Shown: in pieces, positions 43,882-52,910 of the stretch
Numbering within the stretch: the first letter of the stretch is position 1
Layout of the letters: each line of letters opens with the position of its first letter
Source: ENR-C20 sp942493145
GTDB lineage: Bacteria > Bacillota > Clostridia > Acetivibrionales > DTU013
DNA length: 64,000 nt
Assembly (NCBI GenBank): GCA_942493145.1
Contig: OW818679.1
Location: 2,976,001-3,040,000 of the forward strand
Reading direction: 5' to 3'
The notes under the pieces: generated by a model
Seen by the model: the letters and a program-made list of their open reading frames with translations, nothing else
Databases searched by the model: none
What the model was told of the DNA's origin: nothing
Position numbers and translations under genes: made by a program

Positions 43882-45246
43882 TCAAAGTTCAAAAATCGCC
43901 TCACGTATGATTTCACTGACCGTCGGATGTGGGAAAACAAGCTCCTTTATGTCCTCCACCCTCATTTCGGTCTCGATCATGAGCCCCGCTCCATATATGA
44001 TCTCTGAAGAATAGTTCCCGATCATATGCACTCCGATGACCGTCCTGTTCCTCTTATCCACCAGCACCTTGCAAATACCGTCTCCGCCCTCATTCTCGGC
44101 TACATATCTGCCGCTGTACATCATAGATAGTCTGGCCGTTTCAAAATCAATGCCCTTTCCCTTTGCAGTCTCCTCTGTCTCACCGACGCAGGCAACTTCG
44201 GGGTTGGTGTATATTACTGAAGGGATCGCCGTATATCGCATGATGTCCTTTTTCCCCATAATGGTGTTTATGCAAACCTCCGCTTCGCGGTAAGCCGTAT
44301 GGGCGAGCATGGAGATACCGTTGACATCGCCTGCTGCATATACCTCCGGGATATTGGTCCGGCACCTTGGGTCGGTAACAATCCTGCCTCTTTCCAGTGC
44401 CACTCCTATATTCTCTAGCCCCAGACCTTCTGTGACAGGCCTTCTTCCTATACTGAGCAGTACTTTGGAAGCCTCTGCTGTGTAAACCTGCCCGCCTGCT
44501 TCATAAACAACCGCTCCATCCCTGATTTCCGTGACTTTGCAACCCAGCTTGAATTCAATCCCCTTCTTCTGGTAGTTCTTCATAAGGATTTCTGAAATCT
44601 CCCTGTCCGTAGGCCCTGCTATCTTATCCAACATTTCTATAATGGTAACTTTGCTGCCTGCCGAATTGAAGTATGATGCCATTTCGAGACCGATTACTCC
44701 GCCACCCACGATTACAAGGGATTCAGGCACTTCCTGAAGATCGAGAATTTCCCTGTTTGTAAGCACAAAGCCTTTCTCCACGCCTTCCCTTACCCCGGAA
44801 ATCGGTGGGACTATGGGAGCGGAGCCGGATGCAATCAACAGCCTCTTTCCTGTATAGGATTGGTCACCTGCCTTAATTTCAAAGCCGTCTCCATTCCTTC
44901 CTGCAATCTCACCGAAGGCTTCAACAACAGTAACCTTGTTTTTCTTAAGCTTACCCTTCACACCCGACACAAGAGTCTTAACCACCTTGCCTTTTCTCTC
45001 TATGACCGCTTTATGGTCCAGTGTGACATTTTCCGCAATAACTCCGTACTTATCACCATGCCGTGCATTGTCGCATATCTTGGCCGAATATAGCAGAGCC
45101 TTTGACGGTACACAGCCCTCATTGAGGCAAACTCCACCAATGAAGCGTTTCTCCACAAGCAGCACCTGAAGACCTTCATGGCCGGCACGCTCGGCGGCCA
45201 GATATCCGGCGGGACCCCCGCCTATGACTATCAGATCGTAAATCAT
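43882..45246 (-). CDS. lpdA: Dihydrolipoyl dehydrogenase (E3)
   Basis: 454 residues. FAD motif I-G-G-G-P-A-G-Y-L-A-A, redox-active disulfide G-G-V-C-L-N-E-G-C-V-P-S-K-A (C41/C46), NAD motif V-I-V-G-G-G-V-I-G-L-E-M-A, and the C-terminal interface H-P-T-V-S-E. It reoxidises the dihydrolipoyl arm of E2 with NAD. It lies between E2 and E1 genes in the operon; no lipoyl domain is fused to it. Confidence 0.96.
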   Translation of the reverse strand: MIYDLIVIGGGPAGYLAAERAGHEGLQVLLVEKRFIGGVCLNEGCVPSKALLYSAKICDNARHGDKYGVIAENVTLDHKAVIERKGKVVKTLVSGVKGKLKKNKVTVVEAFGEIAGRNGDGFEIKAGDQSYTGKRLLIASGSAPIVPPISGVREGVEKGFVLTNREILDLQEVPESLVIVGGGVIGLEMASYFNSAGSKVTIIEMLDKIAGPTDREISEILMKNYQKKGIEFKLGCKVTEIRDGAVVYEAGGQVYTAEASKVLLSIGRRPVTEGLGLENIGVALERGRIVTDPRCRTNIPEVYAAGDVNGISMLAHTAYREAEVCINTIMGKKDIMRYTAIPSVIYTNPEVACVGETEETAKGKGIDFETARLSMMYSGRYVAENEGGDGICKVLVDKRNRTVIGVHMIGNYSSEIIYGAGLMIETEMRVEDIKELVFPHPTVSEIIREAIFEL

Positions 45247-45263
45247 CTCTTATTTCCTCCGAT

Positions 45264-45347
45264 ATCTCTGTCGCTATCATTTATAACTGTCATTTATTTA
45301 TCTCTGTCGGTATCATTTATATCTGTCATTTATTTATCTCTGTCAGC
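45264..45347. repeat. 36-bp tandem repeat (2.3 copies) between E2 and E3 genes
   Basis: Unit ATCTCTGTCG(C/G)TATCATTTATA(A/T)CTGTCATTTATTT at 45264-45299 and 45300-45335, with a partial third unit to about 45347. It fills the intergenic gap and may be a recent slippage product. Copy number could alter spacing between E2 and E3 cistrons. Confidence 0.85.
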
Positions 45348-45355
45348 ATCGCTGA

Positions 45356-46828
45356 TCACTTTGCCAGCAATGCGCTGAAATTCTCGAGATTTCTCTTCAA
45401 ATCCTGAAGGAACCTGGCGGCAGGCGCCCCGTCTATGACCCTGTGATCTGCGGTCAAGGACAGTCCCATTGCCGGATAGTATTCAATTTCCCCATCATTT
45501 TCCCTTGCTCTCTGAACAATGCAGTCTACCCCCAATATGCCTGTCTGTGGCGGGTTAAGAACAGGGGTGAAGCTTTCTATTCCAAGTGAACCGAGATTGG
45601 ATACCGTAAAGCTCCCGCCCCTCAGTAAATCAGGATTTATGCTGCCCGACTGACAGCTGGCTGCAAGTGCCTTTGCTTCCCGGGCAATATCATTAAGTGA
45701 CTTAAGGTTGGCATTGAAGATGGTGGGAACCATCAGTCCCCTGTCGGTATCAACGGCCATTCCAAGATTTACGTTCCTGAATAACAGCATCCTGTCATCG
45801 GTAAAATTGGCGTTCAGATTTTTATGACCGGGCAGTGTTCTTGAAACCGCAAAAAGTATTATATCGTTAAGGGTGATGTTCTCTAGTCCGATATATTCCT
45901 TCCCTTCCTTCAGCTTTTTCCTGAAGGCCATTATCTCTGTAGCATCGAAGGTAGAAGTATAGGTCAGCTGGCAGGTTGTAGAGATGGAATGAAACATTGC
46001 TTTTGCTATAACTTTGCGGATGTTGGTCAGCTTGACCTCTTCATAAGGCAGCCCGTCCTGGGCTACTGCGGACAATCCTGCCTGAGCACCGGCTGCTCCC
46101 GCGGCCGCATTTTCTGCTCCGGTTACCCCCGCTCCGGCTGCTCCTGCATCAGCGATACCTGAGCCGGCAGCTCCCGCCCTTGCAAGATCTAAGGCAGTGA
46201 TCCTTCCCCCTATTCCCGTGCCCTCTACCTGGCCTGCGGGGCTGTTTTTCAGCATTTCGGCCATGGCAGCAGGTGTTGCTGTAAATCCTGATTCCTTCAG
46301 CTTTATTATGTCGTTCTCTATTATTCTTCCATCCGGTCCTGTTGGAGTCGCAAAGCGGTAATCCACGCCCGACTTTTCTGCAGCATTCCTGGCCCTGGGT
46401 GATATCTTCAGCATACCCTGGGCCGTTTCATCCCACCCTGCAGCGGCGTTGATCCCTGTACCTGCAGCAGTATTGGTCCCTGTACCTGCAGCAGTATTAG
46501 TCCCTATAACGTTATCTGCTCCTGAACCAGCGGCTGCAGCCTCATCAGCAGTCGTAGCCGCATTCGGATTGAATTGCGATGCATTTTCTCCCTCTTCGCC
46601 TATAACGCAGACATTCGTAAGGACTGGCACGTCATCTCCCTCTTCAAAGAAAACGTCAAGCAGTGTGCCGCTTAACCTGACTTCCTCATCAAAGCTTGCT
46701 TTGTCTGTCTCGTAGCAAAACAGGAGATCTCCTGTTTGAACCTTATCACCTTTAGCCTTATACCATTTGACTATGATGCAGCTCTCCACCGACTGGCCCT
46801 GTCTGGGCATTATTACTGCAGTTGCCAT
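45356..46828 (-). CDS. Dihydrolipoamide acyltransferase (E2)
   Basis: 490 residues from ATG 46828 behind GGAGGT. Lipoyl domain at 1-75 with the acceptor lysine K43 in Y-E-T-D-K-A-S-F. A long Ala/Gly/Thr linker carries short repeats (G-T-N-T-A-A-G-T), then a peripheral-subunit-binding domain (K-I-S-P-R-A-R-N-A-A-E...D-G-R-I-I-E-N-D-I), a second similar stretch (T-P-A-A-M-A-E-M-L-K...G-G-R-I-T-A-L-D-L-A), another Ala/Gly linker and the catalytic domain ending in D-H-R-V-I-D-G. It forms the core of the complex. Confidence 0.94.
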   Translation of the reverse strand: MATAVIMPRQGQSVESCIIVKWYKAKGDKVQTGDLLFCYETDKASFDEEVRLSGTLLDVFFEEGDDVPVLTNVCVIGEEGENASQFNPNAATTADEAAAAGSGADNVIGTNTAAGTGTNTAAGTGINAAAGWDETAQGMLKISPRARNAAEKSGVDYRFATPTGPDGRIIENDIIKLKESGFTATPAAMAEMLKNSPAGQVEGTGIGGRITALDLARAGAAGSGIADAGAAGAGVTGAENAAAGAAGAQAGLSAVAQDGLPYEEVKLTNIRKVIAKAMFHSISTTCQLTYTSTFDATEIMAFRKKLKEGKEYIGLENITLNDIILFAVSRTLPGHKNLNANFTDDRMLLFRNVNLGMAVDTDRGLMVPTIFNANLKSLNDIAREAKALAASCQSGSINPDLLRGGSFTVSNLGSLGIESFTPVLNPPQTGILGVDCIVQRARENDGEIEYYPAMGLSLTADHRVIDGAPAARFLQDLKRNLENFSALLAK

Positions 46829-46873
46829 ACTTACCTCCACTATTAGTATTTATTCTGTTCACCAACCGGTTTA

Positions 46874-47734
46874 CTATGTGGCCAGTGATTTTTCCGCCAT
46901 ATATGAGCTTCTGACAAAGGGCGCAGATTCCACGTGTCTGAAGCCCTTTGACTCCGCCTCTATCTTGTAGTATTTGAAATCATCAGGATGTATGTACTCT
47001 ATAACAGGATGATGCTTCACCGAAGGAGCAAGATACTGCCCCATGGTCAGAAGGTCGCAACCGGATGCCCTCAGGTCATCCAATACTCCAAGCACTTCTT
47101 CCCTTTTCTCTCCAAGACCGACCATGATGCCTGACTTTGTGATGATTTTTCCATCCAGCTCCTTTACCCTGCGAAGAAGCTCCAGTGACCGCACATATGA
47201 TGCCTGGGGCCGAACTCCGGGATAAAGCCTGGGTACTGTCTCAATATTGTGGTTGATTATATCGGGTTCAGCCTCCGCAACAGTTGCAAGGGCGGCTTCA
47301 TTCCCCTCGAAGTCGGGTATGAGCACCTCTATGACAACAGATCCGTCCAGGCCCCTGATTTCTTTTATCACCCTGGCAAAATGCCCGGCACCGCCATCCG
47401 GAAGGTCATCCCTGGTCACAGAGGTTATTACCGAATGCCTCAAGCCAAGCTTTACGACTGCTTCGGCGACCTTGCGCGGTTCTTCAGCATCCGGTGGCAG
47501 CAGCATTGCGCTTCCGCCCTTTTCCACATTGCAGAAGGTGCAGTTCCGGGTGCACATCCTGCCCAGTATCATGAATGTGGCCGTTTTCCTTCCGAAGCAC
47601 TCGCAAAGGTTGGGACAGGCGGCCTCCTCGCAGACAGTATGCAGTGAAAGGCTGTTCAGCAATTTGAACACCTCTTCCGTATCATGTCCTGCTTTGACTC
47701 TGATTTTCAGCCATTCCGGCCTGTTTAGCGCCAT
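46874..47734 (-). CDS. lipA: Lipoyl synthase
   Basis: 286 residues. Auxiliary cluster C-E-E-A-A-C-P-N-L-C-E-C-F near residue 35, radical SAM cluster C-T-R-N-C-T-F-C (about 61-68) and the C-terminal R-S-S-Y-M-A-E. It inserts two sulfurs into octanoyl-E2. Placement between lipB and the E2 gene indicates that this operon makes its own lipoylated complex. Confidence 0.96.
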   Translation of the reverse strand: MALNRPEWLKIRVKAGHDTEEVFKLLNSLSLHTVCEEAACPNLCECFGRKTATFMILGRMCTRNCTFCNVEKGGSAMLLPPDAEEPRKVAEAVVKLGLRHSVITSVTRDDLPDGGAGHFARVIKEIRGLDGSVVIEVLIPDFEGNEAALATVAEAEPDIINHNIETVPRLYPGVRPQASYVRSLELLRRVKELDGKIITKSGIMVGLGEKREEVLGVLDDLRASGCDLLTMGQYLAPSVKHHPVIEYIHPDDFKYYKIEAESKGFRHVESAPFVRSSYMAEKSLAT

Positions 47735-47774
47735 TTGAAATGCTCCCTTTTATCTGTTAATCTTTTTCTGGTAA

Positions 47775-48464
47775 TCATGCCCCCGACAAAAGTGCCTTAA
47801 GTTCTTCAACGCTCATATCTTCAGCCTCGGCTTCAAAGACTTCTTCAAAGTACCGGGCTACATATGAATAAATATCTTCAAGCTCCGCAGTTCTGCCCGT
47901 GAGCTTCTGAAGCGAGGTCACGCCCCTGTCATTGATGCCGCAGGGCACGATCCACTTGAAATGAGACAGGTCGGTATTCACATTAAATGCAAATCCGTGC
48001 ATCGTCACCCATTTTTTTACCGCTATACCAATAGCGGTTATCTTCTCGTCCCCTACCCAAACTCCTGTGTACTTCTTGTCCTCTCTGTCCGCTTCAATGC
48101 CATATTCGTTTTTGAGCAGACGGATGAACACTTCTTCAATTTTATATATGAAGGTTTTAATATCCATCCCCTCATCGCTTATGTTGATTATGGGATAGCC
48201 GACAATTTGTCCCGGCCCGTGGTATGTCACATCTCCACCCCGGTTTATGTCGAATACCCGGACACCCATCGTTTTCATATCCTCATCCGAAAGGAGGATG
48301 TTTGAGGTCTGTCCTCTGACCCCGGAAGTAAGAACCGGAGGGTGTTCAAGCAGCAACAGGGTATTACCTGCTGCGTCCTGCTGCCTCAATTCCACAAGCC
48401 TCTCCTGCAGCTTCAGGGCTTCACCATATTCTATTCTTCCCAGTTTGACTACTTTAAGCTTCAT
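47775..48464 (-). CDS. lipB: Octanoyl-ACP:protein N-octanoyltransferase
   Basis: 229 residues from ATG 48464. Family motifs: L-L-E-H-P-P-V-L-T-S-G (about 38-48), R-G-G-D-V-T-Y-H-G-P-G-Q-I-V-G-Y-P (about 77), K-I-T-A-I-G-I-A (Lys) and I-V-P-C-G-I (catalytic Cys). It transfers octanoate from ACP to E2. A start 24 bp upstream at 48488 is possible but has a poor ribosome site. It is 27 bp from the preceding dehydrogenase gene. Confidence 0.95.
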   Translation of the reverse strand: MKLKVVKLGRIEYGEALKLQERLVELRQQDAAGNTLLLLEHPPVLTSGVRGQTSNILLSDEDMKTMGVRVFDINRGGDVTYHGPGQIVGYPIINISDEGMDIKTFIYKIEEVFIRLLKNEYGIEADREDKKYTGVWVGDEKITAIGIAVKKWVTMHGFAFNVNTDLSHFKWIVPCGINDRGVTSLQKLTGRTAELEDIYSYVARYFEEVFEAEAEDMSVEELKALLSGA

Positions 48465-48491
48465 CAACAGTTCACCTTTTTCGCCCATTTC

Positions 48492-49760
48492 CTATATTGA
48501 TTTCGCATTCTCCAGAAGGTATTTTTCCGCTTCACCCGACCAAAGTCCCTTGTTCCTTCCGACTATCTCCGCCAGTCTTACAAACAGTACATCCGTTTCA
48601 CCCTTTTGTGCAAAGTCGTCAATGGCCGTCAATTCAAGGTCGATATTGGTATAGATAAGTTTTTTACCGCCCGGGATGTGGGGCAGGTTCAAAGTCGTGT
48701 CCACTACACAGTTAAGGCCTCCCACATGGGTTATCATGGAGGCGGGATCGATCACCCCTGATGACATGAGCTCCAGTGATTCGATCATGTCATCAGTATT
48801 GCCTCCGCTGGTTCCCACCAGGTGTGTTGAATTGTAATGGACATTATAGAAGTTGAATTCTGCCGAGAACTGTGTATTGCTCGGGCCGGCAAAAAAGTTT
48901 AGGCAACCGTCGGCTGCCAGCAGTCTGTCTCCCATTTGGACCACAGGCTTGACCGGAGCAAATACGAAAACATCGTTATACCCCTGGCCATCTGTGAGTG
49001 ATATCATATAGTCCGTGGCGTTTTCCAACTTAGACGTGTTGACATATGTCAGCTTGACGCCGTTCTTTGCTGCTTCTTCAACTGAATAAATGGCTTCCGC
49101 CCTGCTGAGCCTTGCATCGTCGATGTCAGTCACAACTACCATACCCGGTTTGCTGCCCTTGTTGTGGATGGCGTAATCGATAGCTCCGAGGCCCATAGGT
49201 CCGACTCCGGCCAGAATAGCAATCCTTCCGCCTTCAGTTATGCCCATTTTGTGGGTATAACTACCCTGGACGGTATGGTAATTTGCATGGAAAGCACCAA
49301 TTATGCAGGACATAGGCTCAGACAGCGAACCATAGAAATATGCGTCTCCGTTGTATGGCAACAGACAGTTGAGCTCCATTACCACACTTGGTATCACGAT
49401 ATATGTAGCACTTCCGCCAATATATCTGAAGGAATAGCCGGGAGCTGCATACGGATCGTTCTTCTGGTTCAGGGCGGGCTGTATGGAAAACTTGTCACCC
49501 GGCTTGAATGCAGACTGCCATTTCCTGCCCACTTCGACTATCTGCCCACAGAATTCATGTCCTATTATCACAGGATTCTCACTGATATCCTCTGGTACCC
49601 TCTTATGCTCACTGCCCTGTATCGACGCTTTGTATGAAGACATGCATATGCTGTCGGATATTATGTGCGCAAGGATTTCATCTTCCTTAATTATCGGAAG
49701 TTCGAACTCATCGAGCCTCAAGTCGTTTTTTCCGTATAGTCTGACCGCTTTGGTTTTCAA
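48492..49760 (-). CDS. L-sorbose-1-phosphate-reductase-like (SorE-like) zinc dehydrogenase
   Basis: 422 residues from TTG 49760, chosen because GGAGGG lies 7 bases upstream and the product then begins MKTKAVRLYGKNDLRLDEF, like relatives. GroES-like domain with I-G-H-E-F-C-G near residue 66, Rossmann motif A-G-V-G-P-M-G-L-G-A near 186 and A-P-V-K-P-V near 275. Length (long MDR branch) and sequence style match SorE-type sugar-phosphate dehydrogenases. It heads the E1-E2-E3/lipoate operon, diverging from an SDR of sorbitol-6-phosphate type. Confidence 0.75.
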   Translation of the reverse strand: MKTKAVRLYGKNDLRLDEFELPIIKEDEILAHIISDSICMSSYKASIQGSEHKRVPEDISENPVIIGHEFCGQIVEVGRKWQSAFKPGDKFSIQPALNQKNDPYAAPGYSFRYIGGSATYIVIPSVVMELNCLLPYNGDAYFYGSLSEPMSCIIGAFHANYHTVQGSYTHKMGITEGGRIAILAGVGPMGLGAIDYAIHNKGSKPGMVVVTDIDDARLSRAEAIYSVEEAAKNGVKLTYVNTSKLENATDYMISLTDGQGYNDVFVFAPVKPVVQMGDRLLAADGCLNFFAGPSNTQFSAEFNFYNVHYNSTHLVGTSGGNTDDMIESLELMSSGVIDPASMITHVGGLNCVVDTTLNLPHIPGGKKLIYTNIDLELTAIDDFAQKGETDVLFVRLAEIVGRNKGLWSGEAEKYLLENAKSI

Positions 49761-49886
49761 TATCGATCCCTCCACCAATTTTGTCATCATTTCGCCTGAT
49801 CTGTCTAAATTGAATCAGGTTATAAACCTTAATTGAATTAAATTGTGTCCCTAACCTTATATTAATATAAAAACAAAACAATTTCA

Positions 49887-49936
49887 ACATATTTAAACAT
49901 AAACAAAAATATATAGACATATGCAAACATAAATAA
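49887..49936. promoter_or_regulatory. Paired 20-bp direct repeats, candidate DeoR operators
   Basis: ACATATTTAAACATAAACAA (49887-49906) and ACATATGCAAACATAAATAA (49917-49936) agree at 17 of 20 positions and begin 30 bp apart, about three helical turns. They lie between two divergent operons, the right one of which encodes a DeoR repressor (52146). They are the best candidates for its binding sites. Confidence 0.55.
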
Positions 49937-49975
49937 TATAATTAAATCAACACAATCAGATGGAGGAGCAAATCA

Positions 49976-50767
49976 ATGAGTGGATTTAAACGATTGGAAG
50001 GCAAAACTGCAATTGTTACCGGAGCAGGCCAGGGATTGGGTGAGGCACTGGCTCAGCGCCTGGACTTTGAAGGCTGCAAGGTCGTAGTTGCCGACATCAA
50101 TCTTGATGGAGCAGCCCGCGTAGCAGCCGGCCTTAAAGATGCCATTGCCGTTCAAGTGGATGTAACCGATGAAAAGCAGGTTGAGGAAATGGTGGACACA
50201 GCTGTGTCCAGGTTTGGATCTGTTGATATCCTCGTCTCAAACGCAGCCATCCTCGTTGCGAAGCCGGTCATTGAGTTCCCTGTAGAGCAGTGGAGGAAAA
50301 TGATTGACGTCAATCTGACTGGGTACTTTCTTTGTTCAAAGCATGCCGCCAGGGTAATGATACCCAATAAAAGCGGCAGTATCATACAGATCAACAGCAA
50401 ATCCGGAAAGAAAGGCTCCTTTAAGAATTCCGCATATGCGTCGGCCAAGTTTGCCGGCATAGGGCTAACCCAAAGCCTGGCGCTGGAAATGGCTGAATAC
50501 GGGATCAGGGTCAATGCCATCTGCCCGGGAAACCTTCTGAATTCGCCCCTCTGGAATGACGGCCCCAACAGCCTGTTCAAACAGTATGCATCCAATCAGG
50601 GAATAACAGAGGAGCAGGTCCGTCAGAAGTATCTCAATCAGGTGCCCCTGGGCAGAAGCTGTGAATATGAAGACATTGCAAACGTCATGGTATTCCTGGC
50701 GTCATCCGACTCAAGCTATATGACCGGTCAGGCTATTAATGTAACCGGTGGCCAGGAAATGCGTTAG
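49976..50767 (+). CDS. Short-chain dehydrogenase, sorbitol-6-phosphate 2-dehydrogenase-like
   Basis: 263 residues. NAD motif T-G-A-G-Q-G-L-G (about 16), N-A-A near 90, catalytic S-K-S-G...Y-A-S-A-K (Ser/Tyr/Lys, Tyr about 154), and a C-terminal G-Q-A-I-N-V-T-G-G-Q. The N-terminal and substrate regions resemble SrlD-type enzymes that interconvert hexitol-6-phosphate and fructose-6-phosphate. It is first gene of the plus-strand operon with the PHP and DeoR genes. Confidence 0.8.
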   Translation: MSGFKRLEGKTAIVTGAGQGLGEALAQRLDFEGCKVVVADINLDGAARVAAGLKDAIAVQVDVTDEKQVEEMVDTAVSRFGSVDILVSNAAILVAKPVIEFPVEQWRKMIDVNLTGYFLCSKHAARVMIPNKSGSIIQINSKSGKKGSFKNSAYASAKFAGIGLTQSLALEMAEYGIRVNAICPGNLLNSPLWNDGPNSLFKQYASNQGITEEQVRQKYLNQVPLGRSCEYEDIANVMVFLASSDSSYMTGQAINVTGGQEMR

Positions 50768-50780
50768 GAGCGAGATTATT

Positions 50781-52085
50781 ATGGACGAATCAATTCAAAA
50801 ACTGATAGACGGTCTCAATGATAATGATATGTCGGTCAGGCTGGAAAGCCTTTCGGGCCTTATGGCCGCCATTTCAGACGGCCGGCTTCCGAAGCCTGTC
50901 ACAGGCACCGATGTCAACAACCACATACATACCACCTATTCCTTCTCCCCATACTCACCGACAAATGCAGTATGGATGGCATACAATGCCGGCCTTGCCA
51001 CCGCCGGCATAATGGATCACGATTCCATAAGCGGTGCGGAGGAATTCATCAGAGCAGGCAGGATTGCAGGTATGGCAACCACTATCGGTGTTGAGTGCAG
51101 GGCAGATTTTTCAGCCACCCCTTTGAATGGCAGGAGGATCAACAATCCAGACCAGGACTCGGTAGCCTATGTTGCCATACATGGAATACCACATACTCAA
51201 ATAGATAAGGTGCGGGAATTCTTCAAACCATACGGCTTCCGGAGGAATGTAAGGAACCGACAAATGACAGATATATTGAATGAACGTATAACCACTACCG
51301 GAATATCCCTGGATTTTGAAAAGGATATCGCACCTCTCTCCATGTGCCATGAAGGCGGAAGCATTACAGAAAGACACATTTTATACGCCCTGTCCCTCAA
51401 GCTCATTGAAAAGTACGGCAAGGGACCCGGTCTGACTGAGATACTGAAAAAACAGCTCAATCTGGAAATATCGCCGAAACTCGGACAGATGCTGGCCGAT
51501 TCCAGCAACCCATATTATTCATATGATCTTCTGGGCCTTTTAAAAAGTGAAATGGTCGCATCCTTTTATGTTGATGCCGGCCCTGAATGTCCCGACATCA
51601 GGGATGTAATTGCATTAACCAAAAAAATAGGCGCCATTTCGGCATATGCCTACCTTGGCGATGTCGGTCAGTCGGTGACAGGTGACAAGAAGGCACAAAA
51701 ATTCGAAGACGATTACCTGGACCTCCTGTTTGATGTTATAAAGGGTCTGGGGTTCAATGCAGTAACCTATATGCCCTCCAGAAACAGCACTACCCAGCTT
51801 GAGCGCTTGCGCAGCTTGTGCTGTGATCACGGGTTCTTCCAGATAAGCGGAGAGGATATAAACTCTCCAAGGCAATCCTTCATCTGCGATGCCATGAAGG
51901 ATAGTGCCTTTGACAACCTTAGGGATTCCACATGGGCGCTCATTTGGCACGAAACTGCTGCAACTCTTGACATATCCACAGGTATGTTTTCGTCGGAAAC
52001 TATTGCACTTTATCCGGATCTTCAAAGCAGGACCAATGTTTACAAGGACCGTGGAATAAGGTATTATAATTCAAAACAGCAGTGA
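50781..52085 (+). CDS. PHP-domain protein
   Basis: 434 residues from ATG 50781 behind AGGAGCG. Metal motifs of the PHP phosphoesterase superfamily: N-N-H-I-H-T-T-Y (H48, H50), G-I-M-D-H-D-S (D79, H80), G-V-E-C near 105 and late D-I-N-S-P-R. It is longer than simple PHP phosphatases, with an additional middle region. In a sugar-phosphate operon it could dephosphorylate or hydrolyse a sugar-phosphate-like intermediate. Function not known. Confidence 0.75.
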   Translation: MDESIQKLIDGLNDNDMSVRLESLSGLMAAISDGRLPKPVTGTDVNNHIHTTYSFSPYSPTNAVWMAYNAGLATAGIMDHDSISGAEEFIRAGRIAGMATTIGVECRADFSATPLNGRRINNPDQDSVAYVAIHGIPHTQIDKVREFFKPYGFRRNVRNRQMTDILNERITTTGISLDFEKDIAPLSMCHEGGSITERHILYALSLKLIEKYGKGPGLTEILKKQLNLEISPKLGQMLADSSNPYYSYDLLGLLKSEMVASFYVDAGPECPDIRDVIALTKKIGAISAYAYLGDVGQSVTGDKKAQKFEDDYLDLLFDVIKGLGFNAVTYMPSRNSTTQLERLRSLCCDHGFFQISGEDINSPRQSFICDAMKDSAFDNLRDSTWALIWHETAATLDISTGMFSSETIALYPDLQSRTNVYKDRGIRYYNSKQQ

Positions 52086-52145
52086 AGCAGTTGTATACCG
52101 GGGCAACTGAACGGCAGAAGAAAATTTGAAAGAGGGTATGGCATT

Positions 52146-52910
52146 TTGTTTGGTGTCGAACGGAGAAGCAAAATAATTTCGCTTCTAAATGAAAGGAAAA
52201 GCATATTGGTCCAGGAAGCTTCTGAAATGTTCGGCGTGACCGAAGAGACAATCAGAAGGGACCTTAAAGCCCTTGAAACCCAGGGACTTCTTGTAAGGAC
52301 CCACGGCGGGGCAGTCCTTTCAGAAGATTCAAGTCTGGAAGCACCTCTGGAAATCAGGCAGGGTATCAATATTTCAGGCAAGGACGCCATAGGCCGTGAA
52401 GCTTCAATGCATGTGAAGGACGGCGATACCATAATACTGGACGCCAGCACCTCATCCCTCTTTGTAGCAAAGCATATAAAGGGCAAAAAAAATATAACCG
52501 TCATTACCAATGCTGAAAAAGTCATACTTGAGCTTTCAGGATGTTACGATATCAATATAATTTCCACCGGCGGCATTTTCCGTCACAAGAGCCTTTCATA
52601 CATAGGTCGTGCAGCAGAATACACCCTCGGTAATTACAATGCCGACAAGGTGTTCCTGTCGTGCAAGGGCTTCTCTCCTGACAGGGGAATGACGGATTCA
52701 AGCGAACAGGAATCTGACATAAGGAAGCTTATGATGAAGTGTTCAAAGGAAGTTATCTTCCTATGCGACCATACCAAGTACGACAAGGTAGGTTATGTAC
52801 GGACCGGGTCCCTTCAGGATATAAACATTATAATCACCGATACGGCACTTCCACCGAATTGGATCGCCAGTTTCAATGAAGCTGGCGTCAAAACAGTAGT
52901 AGCGCCTTAA
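52146..52910 (+). CDS. DeoR-family transcriptional repressor
   Basis: 254 residues, TTG start behind GAGGG. N-terminal helix-turn-helix R-R-S-K-I-I-S-L-L-N-E...V-T-E-E-T-I-R-R-D-L-K-A-L-E-T-Q-G and a sensor domain of the DeoR/GlpR type (G-D-T-I-I-L-D-A-S-T-S-S, T-N-A, T-G-G-I-F-R, D-H-T-K-Y). Such proteins respond to phosphorylated sugars. It is the last gene of the SDR-PHP operon and likely controls both divergent operons through the repeats at 49887-49936. Its last 35 bp are tandemly duplicated past the stop. Confidence 0.9.
   Translation: MFGVERRSKIISLLNERKSILVQEASEMFGVTEETIRRDLKALETQGLLVRTHGGAVLSEDSSLEAPLEIRQGINISGKDAIGREASMHVKDGDTIILDASTSSLFVAKHIKGKKNITVITNAEKVILELSGCYDINIISTGGIFRHKSLSYIGRAAEYTLGNYNADKVFLSCKGFSPDRGMTDSSEQESDIRKLMMKCSKEVIFLCDHTKYDKVGYVRTGSLQDINIIITDTALPPNWIASFNEAGVKTVVAP

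Noticed and set aside
41444..43910. Plus-strand frames opposite the E1 gene (several of 60-160 codons)
   Set aside because: They are shadows of a strong 823-residue coding region and carry no motifs or ribosome sites.
45264..45347. CRISPR-like repeats
   Set aside because: The units are adjacent with no spacers, only two and a bit copies; a simple tandem repeat. No other spaced-repeat array was seen in the window.
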